Origin: Raphanus sativus
Taxonomy: Eukaryota > Streptophyta > Magnoliopsida > Brassicales > Brassicaceae
Reading direction: 5' to 3'
Assembly (NCBI RefSeq): GCF_000801105.2
Contig: NC_079516.1
Coordinates: forward strand, 9,424,001-9,488,000
DNA length: 64,000 nucleotides
Of this stretch, positions 49,000-60,480 are shown one piece after another (within the stretch, counting starts at the first letter, position 1; each line of letters begins with the position of its first letter). Made by a program: the position numbers and the translations under genes. Under the pieces are notes generated by a model that was not told where the DNA came from, ran no database searches, and was given only the letters and a program-made list of their open reading frames with translations.

Positions 49000-51071
49000 T
49001 CTTATATAATAAAGTTGGTTTTTTTTCTCTTTAGAGGGAATAATAACACCTTGCACTTCCATTTTTTCATATATTTTTTTTGATACGGTTTGGGCGAAAC
49101 GCTCATTTACTTAAGCAAATCCGTTGGCCCAAAAGTAAGCTTACACAGGGGTCCATTTTCGCAAAACTTATAAGACTGACCCCACAAGTGACGGTGGAGA
49201 TTAGAAGAATATACAGCGTCCCTTCTAAGTAATGTATTTCACTCATGTTACCCGTAGGGTGTGGAGATCACTTGCAAAGCTGAGGTGGCTGATATTGACA
49301 CAACCAATGGATGGTGCTACATCTCCTGTTCTATGTGCTAGCGCAAGCTGCTTTAATGTTGTCAGGTAATGTGCCGAATGCAATGCAGTATGTGTGGTCA
49401 GGTAATGTTGTCCTCACTAGAATTTCTTTAATGTATAGACTACATACATTGAGTTTAGAAATCTGTGATTAAGTTGTTTGCACATTCTTCAAGTTCCATT
49501 GTGTAGGAGTGCAGATGGCGGTTGAAGACGTCACTGATGCAGCTCTTTTTGTCCATTTGATGGGTAAATCACCAAACATTCATTAGGTCGGAATCATAGT
49601 TAGATTTGAGGCCAGTTGTGTTGAATTAGATTTTGTACACAATGAAAACAATTATTATTTTTTATTTTATTCTTGATTTTGATATGTCATAAAAAACTGA
49701 AATTATATACAAAACTTGAGGCAAGTATACCAAAATACTAGAACTTACCTTTTTGTACACCAAAGAAAAATGAACAAATGGTTTAGAACATTGTGCGCAT
49801 TGTGAAACCAGACATTAGCCACAAAAAGTTGCAAAAACATAAACAAGAGAAAGCACTCAAAAAGCTTACTTTTTTGATAGCAAAGCTAAAAAGTTGATCA
49901 AGTATCAGTAAGTAACACAAAGGGTGAGAATTTTGATAACAATATTGAAAGCAAGATGTAACCAGACCAGAGATTGACTATATTGATATAGCGAGACTTT
50001 ATTTGTCGGCCATATTATATATAAATCTTCAAGATCACACAGAGTCATATAAACAAGAAGGGTTCCAAGGCATACCAGCTTCGAAAGTCAGAGATAATAT
50101 CTCTCATGATCTGTCAAACAGTGTCAAGAAGAACATTGAATTTGGTATCATTGTCGATCATAAAAAAGGAACTCAGATCCTTTGCCACAACTCCATCAGA
50201 TTGAATCTCTGAAGTATATCATTGTGTCAAAATAACTCCAAATGTGACCAGAGATTCATAAACCCGCATCCGTAAAATGCTTTGCGGAACTCCACTTTTC
50301 ACAACAGAAAATATTATTCCTACACTGATCTTTAAAGGTGTGTCAGATGATTGAAGATTTCACATTTGGGAGAACGTTTTGTGAATGTAAGAAATGCCTC
50401 TGATATATCTAAGACGTCGATGGTCATATAAGAGAAACACATAATGAGTTTCTTGAGGACTAATGAGTTCTCTTGATGTTCTCGCTCTTTTCTTCCCATC
50501 TTTCTTTACCATGGTCACCCCTTTAATCTCAACACACTCAAGAGTACATAAAGAAATAAAAATTGATTCTCACTCACAAGTCACGTCCTTCAAATTAAGT
50601 GGGAGTCCGATTCTCACTCACAAGTCACGACTGAAAAGATTAGATTATGACAAAACAAAAACCGACCAATAAAACAGAAGAATACAAATTCTACGAATCC
50701 CCCCTCCCCCCAACAAGCCAACCCATCATTTGACTTGGACAAACATTAGGACACATTTGCCATGGAAGTTTGGCATTCGCTGCAGGTCCTAAAATTTTGC
50801 AGACATAAGAACCTATTACTTCCATTACCTATCAAAATATGTAAACAATAATTTCATACAACACCAGCGGCAATCATCAAATAATTATAAAAATTATGGA
50901 CGGAATATAATCAAATTAAATATCTTCAATAAATATTTTATACAAAAATACCATGATTTTTTAAAAATCTAGGAAATCACATCAAATATACATTAACAGT
51001 CAAACCTTATATTTAAATTATCATATAAAAATAATTTTAAAAACCGGCGCGTAGCCGCGGCAAATCCCTAG
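49000..51071 (+). mobile_element. Helitron with RPA-like remnants (copy 3)
   Basis: Begins TCTTATATAATAAAGTTGG after A (48999) and ends AATCCCTAG before T (51072). The GC-rich CCGGCGCGTAGCCGCGG lies about 10 bases before the end as an imperfect hairpin. The interior carries decayed RPA70-like exons in the same orientation, as plant Helitrons often do. No Rep/helicase frame is present. Confidence 0.75.
49261..49568 (+). pseudogene. RPA70-like fragments inside Helitron 3
   Basis: Two exon-like pieces: 49261-49352 (EITCKAEVADIDTTNGWCYI, SCSMC, then an in-frame TAG) and 49509-49568 (VQMAVEDVTDAALFVHLMGK). Both match the C-terminal zinc-ribbon/OB region of plant RPA70-like proteins. It is clearly non-functional. 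Confidence 0.65.
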
Positions 51072-51631
51072 TTAGTTTATAAAAATTACTTGATCAGTGT
51101 TTAAATTTTCTTAACCATAAATATTAATGACTAACTAAACCTATTTTAAGTTCTGTTAATATACTTAATAATATATTTAATTAGGTCAATCAATATAAGT
51201 TCCAGATTTAAAAGAAAAGTAAAACACAAAACGTACTTAACCTAGTAATTAATATATTAAATATACTTTAAGTTATGTTAATTTAGTTAACAGTGTGTCT
51301 AATTTGCTTCGCTCAATACAATTTTGGGATTTTAAATGAAAGTCAAACACAATTTGGTGTTTTTATTTGTTCAAATGAAAAATGGAAGTTGGTTCTTTTA
51401 ACAGTCTAAATTTAAAAAGTCCAGGGTTTTTACTATTTTCCCTTTTTCAATCCAGAACGTAAAACGACATAATTTACTAAGGTTTTCATTTTTCAACGAC
51501 TAATAAACTACATTTTTAAGTTCAGTAGTTTACTTAATGGCATGCCTAATTTGGCTTGTCAATGAAATTTTAGAATTTAAATGAAAGTCAACATAACTTG
51601 GTGTTTTAAGTGATTACATAAAAAGTTGATG

Positions 51632-52722
51632 CTTTTTTTTTCCAACTGGTTTTTATTAATGAAACATTGTAGAACATACAAAAGTGAGATCCTTAAACCC
51701 AGACAATGGGTGGCTTGAACCAAGACAACGGGTGACTTAAACCCAAACAACGGGTGACACTTGATTAAACTACCACGATTACAAGAGGGCTCAAAATTCA
51801 TAAACCAAACCTAAAGACAGTCTTTGACAATGGAAAACAATATTAATCCTTCTACGCTTTGCAGCCGGAACTCTCAACGAGAGAGGAAACGATGCATTGG
51901 CCACAACAATGAAACATATACTTACCTGAACTTCTAGTTCACGGTACCAAGCCAGAACCAATAGACTAACATCAGAAACCAACCAGAGAAGAACACCAAC
52001 TGGGGCTAAGCTCCCTCCTCAAACGAACCTTCATCAGAAATCATAAAACCCTCAACCTCATTATAATGCTTCAACCAGTCGAAGCCACCGAGGAACACGA
52101 GAGCAAAGAAAAACTGAAAAATACACTTAATCAACGGCGGTGAGAATGACTCTTTCCTATAGCGGGACAAAGCAACCTGAAACTTCTCAGAGATGTTAAA
52201 CATGTTCTGCTCTCTACACACCACCACACCACCATCTCACACCGCTTACACCGATGCTAGAACAAAGGTAAAATAGGATAAACACTATAATCCAAACAAA
52301 GACGCTCCAGATTCAGCCTTTCACAAGCCATAAACACATCTGACCCGAGTAGAGATTTCAAAACATGGCGTGAGTTGATGGATTTGGTCACCAGACAAGA
52401 TCTTAACAGAAGCTAATTAAAGAACATAGAAGAAGACGTATGCAGGTGAACTGCTCCGTACCTCTACCGGATCCGGCGTCTTCTTCATCATAAACAAGTA
52501 GATCTGCCCATAAAACCTTTTCCACCGCAACCACACAGCGACCAAGAAGAAATCTCTATCAAAAACGAGAAAATTGACACCAACAGCAAGCTAAAAGAAA
52601 GATTAAGACCGACATCGTGGCTGTGTAAGCCCACATACGCCGGTCTTAACAAGATCTGAGAAAATGAACTGACTTTTTAGAGAGGAGAAGAAGAATAATC
52701 GGGAAGAAAGAGTTTTTTTTCT
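51632..52722 (-). mobile_element. Poly(A) retroposon (LINE/SINE-like), minus strand
   Basis: On the minus strand the sequence ends ATTAATAAAAACCAGTTGG followed by a run of A (the T run at 51632-51640), as expected of an RNA-derived insertion with an AATAAA signal. Three near-tandem CAACGGGTGAC-type units lie near its 3' end (51700-51752). The flank AAGTTGATG before the T run resembles AAGTTAACG after 52720, a possible imperfect target duplication. There is no reverse transcriptase; its family is not recognised. Confidence 0.45.
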
Positions 52723-53030
52723 ATAAGTTAACGTTTTATATGACTGAAATTTAAAGTTGAGATTTTTTAAATAAAAAAAATAAAAACTTGAGGTTTTAAT
52801 GACTGAAATTGAGTTTTTTTCTATAAGTTGAGTTTTTTTGAGGTTTTAGAAGAACAAAAAAAATTGAGTTAAAAAAAATTGAGGTTTTAGAAGAACAAAA
52901 AAATTTGAGTTTTTATTCCTATAAGTTGATGCTTTACATGACTGAAATTTAAAGTTGAGAATTAAAAAAAAAATTTAAAGTTGAGATTTTTTTTTATCAA
53001 AAGTTGAGGTTTTAATGACAGTTATTCCAT
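52723..53030. repeat. Degenerate AAGTTGAG/TGACTGAAATT repeats
   Basis: TGACTGAAATTTAAAGTTGA occurs at about 52741 and 52939, with partial copies between. Low-complexity tandem array; no gene. Confidence 0.7.
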
Positions 53031-53112
53031 TAAGTATTAACAGCTTTAGATGCATGAGTAAAGTGTCTTTAATCATATCATCCCTTCATACTGCCAACAT
53101 GCATAAGTATTA

Positions 53113-53348
53113 CTCCTTCTGTTTCTTACTGTAAGTAGTTTTAAGAAAATTTTCATATTTCAAAATGTAAGTATTTTACACATGTTTATGCAACTTTTAT
53201 ATTTATTATATTTAGTGCAGCCAATCAAATAGTGCATGCTTTTTTTAATTGATCGAATTTATTAATTAAATATTATTTTTCTTAAAATAACAATTTTTTA
53301 GTATTTGTTCTTTTAGTCTAAACTACTTACATAGTAAAATAGAGGGAG
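53113..53348. mobile_element. Stowaway MITE (second, diverged)
   Basis: 236 bp with ends CTCCTTCTGTTTCTTACTG and TAAAATAGAGGGAG. TA flanks at 53111-53112 and 53349-53350. The inner terminal sequence GTAAGTAGTTT answers AAACTACTTAC. Confidence 0.8.
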
Positions 53349-53408
53349 TAGTACTAAATCCAATAGTGGTTCCGAGTCATTTCACTTACCAATAATCATG
53401 GCTAATTG

Positions 53409-54203
53409 TGTAACATCCCGAGTTATGATATGCGAAAAGGTTTAAAAGGATTGATTTGGCTACTTATGTCACCAAAGTTGACTTACCTTTTCCGGAGCAC
53501 ATCCTAAAAGAACTCAAGAGTTAAGCGTGCTTGAGCTGGAGTAGTGAAAGGATGGGTAATCTATCGGGAAGTGATTCGCGATAGGGTGCTAGTGAGACCA
53601 AAGCATTGGGAAAGGTCGGGTGGTGATTGCAAGGTCAGTAAACAATGATTTCGAGCTTTGGAAAAAAATTAACGACCGACAGTCGGATGGGAGGCCGAGA
53701 GAGCAGGCGTGGGTGACCCATTAACCGTGGACGGTCGGGGCGTTACAAGTGGTATCAGAGCTGGTTAGCCGTCTCAGTTCTGACCTGGAGAGGCGTCTTG
53801 AGACCTGTCGTGGGACGCAACGAGGACGTTGCGTTCTTTGAGAGGGGGTGAATTGTAACATCCCGAGTTGTGATATGCGAAAAAAGTTAAAAAGATTGAT
53901 TTGGCTACCTATGTCACCAAAGTTGACTTACCTTTTCCGGAGCACATCCTGAAAGAACTCCAGAGTTAAGCGTACTTGAGCTGGAGTAGTGAAAGGATGG
54001 GTGACCTATCGGGAAGTGATTCGCGATAGCGTGCTAGTGAGGCCAAAGCACGGGAAAAGGTCGGGTGGTAATTGCAGGGTCAGTAAACAATGATTTCGAG
54101 CCTTGAAAAAAAATTAACGACCGACCGTCGGATGGGATGGGGCCTACGGACCGAGAGAGCGGGCATAGGTGGCCCGTAAATTGTGGACGGTCGGTGCGTT
54201 ACA
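53409..54203 (+). mobile_element. Cassandra TRIM retrotransposon, complete
   Basis: Two similar LTRs, 53409-53747 (339 bp) and 53854-54203 (350 bp), each starting TGTAACATCCCGAGTT and ending GCGTTACA. The primer-binding site TGGTATCAGAGC (53750-53761, complementary to initiator tRNA-Met) lies two bases after the 5' LTR, and a purine-rich tract AGAGGGGGTG (53841-53850) precedes the 3' LTR. The 5-bp AATTG target duplication is perfect (53404-53408, 54204-54208). The internal region of about 106 bp has no protein, as expected of a TRIM. Each LTR carries 5S-rRNA-like sequence, the hallmark of Cassandra. It must be mobilised by another element's proteins. Confidence 0.92.
53495..53605 (+). repeat. 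5S-rRNA-like sequence in the 5' LTR of Cassandra
   Basis: Contains GAGTTAAGCGTGCTTGAGC (box A region of 5S rRNA) and AGGATGGGTAATC (box C region, one change from the canonical GGATGGGTGACC). It is not a functional 5S gene. The equivalent in the 3' LTR (about 53938-54046) has GGATGGGTGACCTATCGGG. Confidence 0.85.
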
Positions 54204-54264
54204 AATTGGTTTTCGTATCAAGCACTGCCAGCGCTGACTTCAAGTCACGAACAGCCATACCCTT

Positions 54265-54805
54265 GATAATTAGAGCTGGGAATTTGATTCTTTACCTGCG
54301 GGTCCCGCCCCGTTTGATCCGTTGTGGGGCGGGTGCGGGTCAACAGATTTGAAAAATTTGCGGGGCGGGTGAGAGTGCGGGTCAAGAATATTTTATGCGG
54401 GGCGGGTGCGGGTCGATCGAATTTTAACTGCGGGTACCCGCCAACCCGCAAAATTTAAAAAAAAATTTTTTTTTGAAAAAATATGATTTTTTTTATAAAA
54501 ATATTTAATATTACGAATATATATAAAATTATAATTTAATTATATTATTTTTTAAATATTTTTTAAAAATATCAATAAAAATATATTATTTTTTTAATAT
54601 TTTTTTAAAAAATATTAATAAAATATATAAAATTATTATTTTATTATTTTTAATATTACCCGCGGGTGACTCGCTTAAATGAGCGGGGCGGGTGCAGATC
54701 TTATTTTTCTTACTCGCGGGTCATGCGGGTCATGCGGGTCAAATTTTTGAAAAAAAAAATAAGTCGATCCGCGGATCGGGGCGGATAAGATTCAGTAGAG
54801 AACTA
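54265..54805. repeat. GCGGGT-rich decayed element, hAT-like
   Basis: Both ends are rich in GGGGCGGGTGCGGGTC words around an AT-rich centre, a pattern typical of old non-autonomous hAT copies. Possible start TAGAGCTGGG near 54271. A target duplication cannot be confirmed. Confidence 0.4.
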
Positions 54806-56298
54806 GAGATTATTGTTACAGACTTGCAAAGTTTTTTTTGCGCAGCATGGACGTATATTCTGTAGGAAGATATACAATATAAATTAATTTATTTAGTAAC
54901 ATGTAAATGTTTATTTTTTAATTTTAAAGTAAAATCAACGCTATTTTTTGTAAGCAGGAAAGAATAGTCACACTAGATTAAATCTTTAAACTAATGGCAT
55001 GCACTCAGATCCATGTTTGCACTACTGTTTAATATTGATCATTGCGTTTTCATTGATTTAGAAGGTTGTTCTAAAAGTATCTCTAGATCAACTCTATTTT
55101 TTATATTTTTTGAAAAAATTACACTATTTTTATATCTCTAGATCAACTCTATTTTTTTTGTTGATCAAAAATAAATTACACTATTATATTATAGAAATGA
55201 ATTTATTCCAATCGTATGATTCTATAATATAATTGCTCTATCAAATCGGAAAATACAGAGTAATATTACTTTTACTCTATTTTTAGTGACATTTCATCCA
55301 TACTTTCTAGAACCCAAATTTCCTCATCCAACATAATAAGCTTTTGAACCGCAATTAATTTTCCATACTTTCATGTTCTTTCCAAGACTTCAACTTGTAA
55401 AAAAAGATATTCCAAATAGCATAAGTTGTCATGATACTAAATCAAAAACCTAGAACGTGGATAATACGAAAAAACCCATCAGATTTATGTGAGTGCACAT
55501 AAATTGTATCATCACTGACTAATTTCTAACTACTCAAAATAACCTTTTGCAACAACAAATGCTTCTTTCACAAGAAACCTAACTCACCAAAAACCTTACA
55601 TTTCTCTCGTGCGCTTCAATATATACTCGGATATATATAATTTTTCATAAGTAATTTTCATTGTGCGCCAGGATTTTTTTGAGCATACCCAAAGAACAAA
55701 AGGCTTTTGAAGCACTCGAATTATATATGACGATTTCTTATGGAATTTTATCATTCAAATTGCACTGTTTCAATATATATTTTTAGTTCGGACTAAGACT
55801 GACTTAATTGAACCTTTCAAAAAGAAGAAACAATATTTTGTTCCGAAAATTCAGTAGCAGGGAAGATACTTCGTAATCAAATCAACAACAACAATCAACA
55901 TAAAAGTATGACTAATGTGTGTGATACACTTAACCATGAGTGGTACTTAATCTACTAATTTATGTTTAAAGAAAAACCATTATAATGTTTTTCTTTTAAT
56001 ATTCAATCCATTATAATGTTTCCAGGAAACAAACCGTGATTTACGGATGTTACGTCAATTAGCTCAACATGGCTTAACTTAAGGCTAAAGACTATGATTT
56101 CAAATAGTTAGTACAACCCATAATTATATTATTCATTTTAAATATTATGTATTTTTGAATAATCACCACTCATTGCCAACCAGCTCATAAGCTAAAAATG
56201 ACAACTCATTTCTCCACTCTATTGACAAAAACAGAACACCAAACATCTAAACCTTTCAAAACACACAAATCTCACAATCCAACCAAAAAAGCAAGAAA
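54806..56298. other. Spacer and upstream region of DUF538 gene
   Basis: No gene. The word TATCTCTAGATCAACTCTAT is repeated at about 55079 and 55131 within a MITE-like AT-rich stretch (55070-55330). The last 200 bases are presumably the DUF538 promoter and leader. Confidence 0.5.
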
Positions 56299-56935
56299 AT
56301 GTCTCTGTTTCTTCTTCTTGCTCTTCTTCTACTCCCACTCGTCACTCCATCTTCACAATCCTCAATCCGAAACCTCCTTGAAGCTCGTGGTTTACCAGGT
56401 GGTTTATTTCCAGACAACGTGGAGAGTTACAGTCTGGACGTAAAGACAGGGGAGCTCGAAGTTCAGTTACAAAATCCTTGTTTTGCTCGTTTCGAAAACA
56501 GAGTATACTTTGACAGTGTGATTAAAGCAAATCTTAGCTACGGTGGGCTTGTTGGGCTTCAAGGTTTGACACAAGAAGAGCTTTTTCTTTGGTTACCAGT
56601 CAAAGGCATCGCAGTGAATGATTCTTCTTCTGGACTTGTTCTTTTCGATATCGGTGTTGCTCATAAACAAATCTCTCGCTCTCTCTTTGAAGATCCACCT
56701 GTTTGCTATCCACCTGGTAAGTTAAGTTTGTAGCTTTTGGTTCCTCAAAATGTTTTCGGTATTATGTTTTTTTTTTTTGGTAAAATTCTTTTCGTTATTA
56801 TGTTAACTCCAATTTTAACATGTTTAAAGATCTTGAACGCGTCTTATTAACATTTTTATGTTTATGTTTGTTATCCTAGGATCTATTATGGAGAAGATAG
56901 AGAAGAGAAAGATGGATATTCAACTCCAGAGATAA
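56299..56935 (+). CDS. DUF538 family small secreted protein
   Basis: Two exons, 56299-56716 and 56880-56935, joined at a GT/AG intron of 163 bases to give 157 residues. A signal peptide is visible (about 1-20, LFLLLALLLLPLVTPSS). The DUF538 domain follows, including ARGLPGGLFPDNVESYSL, the single mid-domain CF pair in LQNPCFARFE, and GLTQEELFLWLPVKGI, then PPVCYPPG at the exon junction. DUF538 proteins are plant-specific, around 150-170 residues, often stress-responsive, with a fold likened to lipid-binding proteins; their biochemical role is unresolved. The second exon encodes the short basic tail SIMEKIEKRKMDIQLQR. By position it fits Arabidopsis At1g61667 next to the 7TM gene. Confidence 0.88.
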
Positions 56936-57364
56936 GAGAGTTTATTCGGGGTGTATGAGATTCAAAACTTAAATCTTCTCTCTCTGAAAACGTGAACAAA
57001 ATAAGTGTTTACTTCTTTTCTTTGGGGCTGGGCTGTTTTGTGAAAACTAAAATGTTGGGGGAAATTTGTAAAATATGGAAAGAAGAGGGGAAAATTTTGG
57101 AACTTTGTATAAACTATGGGATCCACAAAGTAATCAATTTTGTCACTTGTCATTCTACTGTTTCTTTCTTTGAGAATATATATACTAAATATACCGAAAC
57201 ACTTTTGCTTTGTCTTTTTTTCTCGAATTATGGTTTTGTTTAATCATCATATTCTAACGTAATCATTGACAAAGAATTACGCTTTAAAATGAAGCTGCGC
57301 TGCGCGTTACTATGTTTGGTGTGTCTCGTATGGTACCAAATCCAGCTGTATCACATAAAGAAAA
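56936..57364. other. 3' flank of DUF538 gene
   Basis: 3' untranslated sequence and spacer; nothing further recognised. Confidence 0.5.
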
Positions 57365-57634
57365 CTAGATTATGACCCGCCCTTTTAAAGGGCGGATATA
57401 TTTTCGTTTTATTTTTTTTTGAAAATTTTAATTTTTATATTTGATTTTTTTTTGTAATCATATTTATATTTAATATTAATTTAATTTGACAAAATAATTC
57501 ATTAAATAAATAAAATATATAGTTGGATATAACATTTATTAATATGTCATGTTTTTATTTTAATAGAATATATATTATATGCCGTCTGCTGACATTTTAA
57601 TATCACCAAATTTTTAAAAATTTAATATCAACTA
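57365..57634 (-). mobile_element. Helitron 3' end fragment, minus strand
   Basis: On the minus strand it ends with the hairpin of CCGCCC/GGGCGG arms (57377-57395) followed by CTAG (57365-57368) and a T, a Helitron 3' terminus. Its 5' end is not found; copy 4 may have inserted into it. Confidence 0.6.
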
Positions 57635-58285
57635 TCTATATTAATAAAACTGAAGTATTTTTATAAATTGTTTGAAAACATCGATAACAATAAAAAAAGA
57701 ATATAATGTTGTTTGGAAACATGTATAACATTATATTAAAAAGAAAATAAAGTAATGGATTTATGTTATTAAGAAAAATTGGAAATCCATTATATTATTA
57801 TGAGAAACTATATATCTGAATCAGATTTATAATATACAAAAATTTTCCAATCTAATTATCTGAAAATATATTTTGTCTATAATAACCATAAAATAAAATT
57901 TAAACTTTATATACATATTTCAAATCATTTAAAATTGATTTATATCAAAAATTTGATTCAAAAATATACATATATTCAAAAATTGATTTTATTAAAATAT
58001 TTTCCAATAGCCATTATAAAAAAATGTTTTCAATATATATATAGAAAAATAGATTATAAAGTCTAATTTCAAACACCAATTTTTAAATTATGGTTTTTAT
58101 ATTTCACATTAAGTTTTTAAAATATAATTATATGATTATTTATATGATGGTACGTATAACATACTATTAATTATATGATTCATTTAAAATATGATAACAT
58201 ATATGATACATAATAGCGATATAAAAATAAATAATAACATATTTTGAAAAAATATATCCGCACGAGTATGTGGATAAAAGTCTAG
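57635..58285 (+). mobile_element. Helitron, non-autonomous (copy 4)
   Basis: Begins TCTATATTAATAAAACTGAA after A (57634) and ends AAGTCTAG before T (58286). A weak hairpin ATCCGCAC...ATGTGGAT lies just before the end. The 5' end is close to those of copies 1 and 2. Confidence 0.7.
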
Positions 58286-58600
58286 TTTATATTATACTAT
58301 AAGTTTGTAGATGATCCATAAACAATAAAATTTTGGTGTTTATGGATCTAAGTCCAATATAATGAGAACTTGATTAAATCAAGAAAGGCATTTAAACCAA
58401 ATAATCAAAGGGACATTTAATAAGACGCTGGTTTAGTTTTATGTGACAATCGGTTGTGTTTAATTACAAGTAGCGTGTACTATTATTCTAATAATTTTGA
58501 AAGGGTCCAAAACAACTTTTGTTAGTAGATAAAAAATAGGACTCTAAATTAATAGATTAGATGATTAACTTTGTTCTTTATATCCGCTACCGCTATAGTG
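58286..58600. other. Spacer, nothing recognised
   Basis: AT-rich, no gene. Confidence 0.5.
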
Positions 58601-59285
58601 CACTTTTTCTTTGGGCATCCGGGTTTTTGGATCGAATTCGGATCGGGTTCTATCGGATCTGAATTTTTCAGATCCTGAAAATTTAGACCCATACATGTAT
58701 TTATAATTTTCCGGGTCGGTTTCGGGTCGGGTCTTCTCGGAGCCGAGTCAGTTCGGATCTGTAATTCCAATACCTGTAAAATACCCATAATTTTTCGGAT
58801 CTATATCGGATTCGGGTATTTAGGTTCTGAAAAATACATGACATATCCAAACTCACTCAAATTTAATTAATATTTTTCATATATATATCTAAATATTTAC
58901 AAAACCATTTAAATTAAACTATTAATAATTAACATAAAACATTTTTGAACTCTAAATTTTATATTTTAAAACTTCATATTATTTAAAAATGTTACAAAAT
59001 AATATAAATATTGTTAACAAAAATATTTCAACTAAATAAAAAATAATATATATATAAACACAAAAAATCATACTTTTGAATATACATGTTTTTAAGTCGG
59101 GTACAAATCGGTTCTTATTGGGTCGGATCTATTCGGGTCGGTTTTTTCCGAGTTCTGGTCTATTTGGGTCGGTTCTCTTCGGATCCGGATCTATTCGAGT
59201 CAAAGAAATTTAGACTCAATAGTGCTACATAGCTCTTTCTGATAGTAATGTCGGATCTTCGAGTCCAGGTTAAAATACCCAGGCC
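58601..59285. repeat. TCGGGT-rich decayed element, hAT-like
   Basis: Ends are rich in CGGATCGGGTTC-type words around an AT-rich centre. CTATAGTG flanks on both sides (about 58592 and 59286) could be an 8-bp duplication, but the terminal repeats are poor. The word AGTGCTACATAGCTCTTTCT occurs both near its right end (about 59221) and just outside it (about 59291), a local duplication of about 33 bp. Confidence 0.4.
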
Positions 59286-59479
59286 TACCCTATAGTGCTA
59301 CATAGCTCTTTCTGATAGTAATGTTTCATAGTCTTAACTTAAATAACAGGTGGTTGAATTAGATAAGTTATCTTCAAAAACTTTTCATGGATATTTTTAA
59401 ATAATAGTTTTAAGGTCTGATAACATACGGAAAAATATGTTTCTAATATTAATGTTCATCATTCTAAAACTCTCAAACC

Positions 59480-60345
59480 TCTATCTAATCTCTTTGAATT
59501 TATAAACACAAAGCTTTATATCAATTTATTGTTTTTGTCTCATGTCTTTCTCAAGAATTTATCTTGTTTTTACAGGTTTTTCATCACATAGTTTTCATCT
59601 TCCACTCATTTAAAGGTAGATCTATTAATTTTAGATAAATATTTTTGTGTGTTCTATAAAGGTAGATTTATATATTCTTCCACTAATTTTCTCTATTTTT
59701 AAGCAATTTGAACGTTTTTGGATATGTAGGTTTTTCAGATCTTGATTTGGATATGTAGGTTTTTCAGATTTGAAAGTCTTCTGGGACGACTTACCTGTTA
59801 GGCGTCTGTAATATAATGCACTAGACTTTCTGGAAGTCGTCTGACAGAGTCTTCTCCCATGTCTCTCTCTTTCATAACAGATCTAAGCGTTTTTGTAAAT
59901 TTTTATGTCTGATTTTTCTTCATTTGGTAACTTCTTATTGTATAAAGTTCTTACCTTTTTCCCAAAACTAAAACTCTCCAAACCCACTCTAATCTCTTAG
60001 ACTTGAAAACACCAAACTTTATATGAATTTTTCAGTTTTGTCTCATGTCTTTCTCACTAATCTATCTTTTTTGCAGGTTTTTAATTAGACGGTTCTCATC
60101 TTCCACTTGAATATGTATTTTGTGTGTTCTATAAAAGTATATCTATCTAATTTTTCACTCATTTTCTCAGTTTTAAGTCATTTGAACGTTTTTAGAGGTG
60201 CAGATTTTCAGATCTGGATATGCAGGTTTTTCAGATCTTAAAGACTTCTGGGACGACTTACCTGTTAGTCGTCTAAAATATAATGCCGTAGACGACTTCC
60301 AGGAAATCCAGACGAGTTCCAGAGGAAAGTCTTCCAGACGAGTTC
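59480..60345. repeat. Direct tandem duplication, period about 480 bp
   Basis: The stretches about 59480-59860 and about 59965-60345 align throughout. Shared words include TTTTGTCTCATGTCTTTCTC, TTTTGTGTGTTCTATAAA, AGGTTTTTCAGAT and TCTGGGACGACTTACCTGTT. No coding potential is seen. Confidence 0.7.
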
Positions 60346-60480
60346 CAGAAAGTCTTCCAGACGACTTCTAAAAAGTCTTCCAGACGACTTCTAAAAAGTC
60401 TTCCAGACGACTTTCAGGAAGTCTTCCAGACGACTACCAGGAAGTTTTCCATACAGCTTCCAGGAAGTCGTCGTCTGGAC
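60292..60480. repeat. Minisatellite of about 23 bp (TCTTCCAGACGACTTC)
   Basis: About eight tandem units on the pattern AGTCTTCCAGACGACTTCTA, degenerating toward both ends. The core shares AGACGACTT with the palindromes at 61.3-62.1 kb. Confidence 0.8.

Larger units (their letters stand above)
48290..51610. mobile_element. Long inverted-repeat element split by a Helitron
   Basis: Sequence left of the Helitron (about 48340-48700) recurs in reverse complement to its right (about 51080-51610). Left AACTTAAAACACCAAACTAT and ATTAGGCATGTTG answer right ATAACTTGGTGTTTTAAG and GCATGCCTAATTTGG. The arms are diverged by perhaps 20-25% by eye. I cannot fix the outer ends or a target duplication, so the class (MULE-like or other fold-back) is open. 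Confidence 0.45.

Noticed and set aside
49569..50999. Additional captured gene in Helitron 3 (for example 50003-50212)
   Set aside because: Short open frames without recognisable motifs or splice signals; not supported as coding.
53495..53605. Genuine 5S rRNA gene
   Set aside because: It lies inside the LTR of a complete Cassandra TRIM, is diverged in the internal control region, and occurs once per LTR, not in a 5S array.
53750..53761. tRNA-related sequence as a tRNA gene
   Set aside because: Only the 12-base primer-binding site is present, with no cloverleaf around it.
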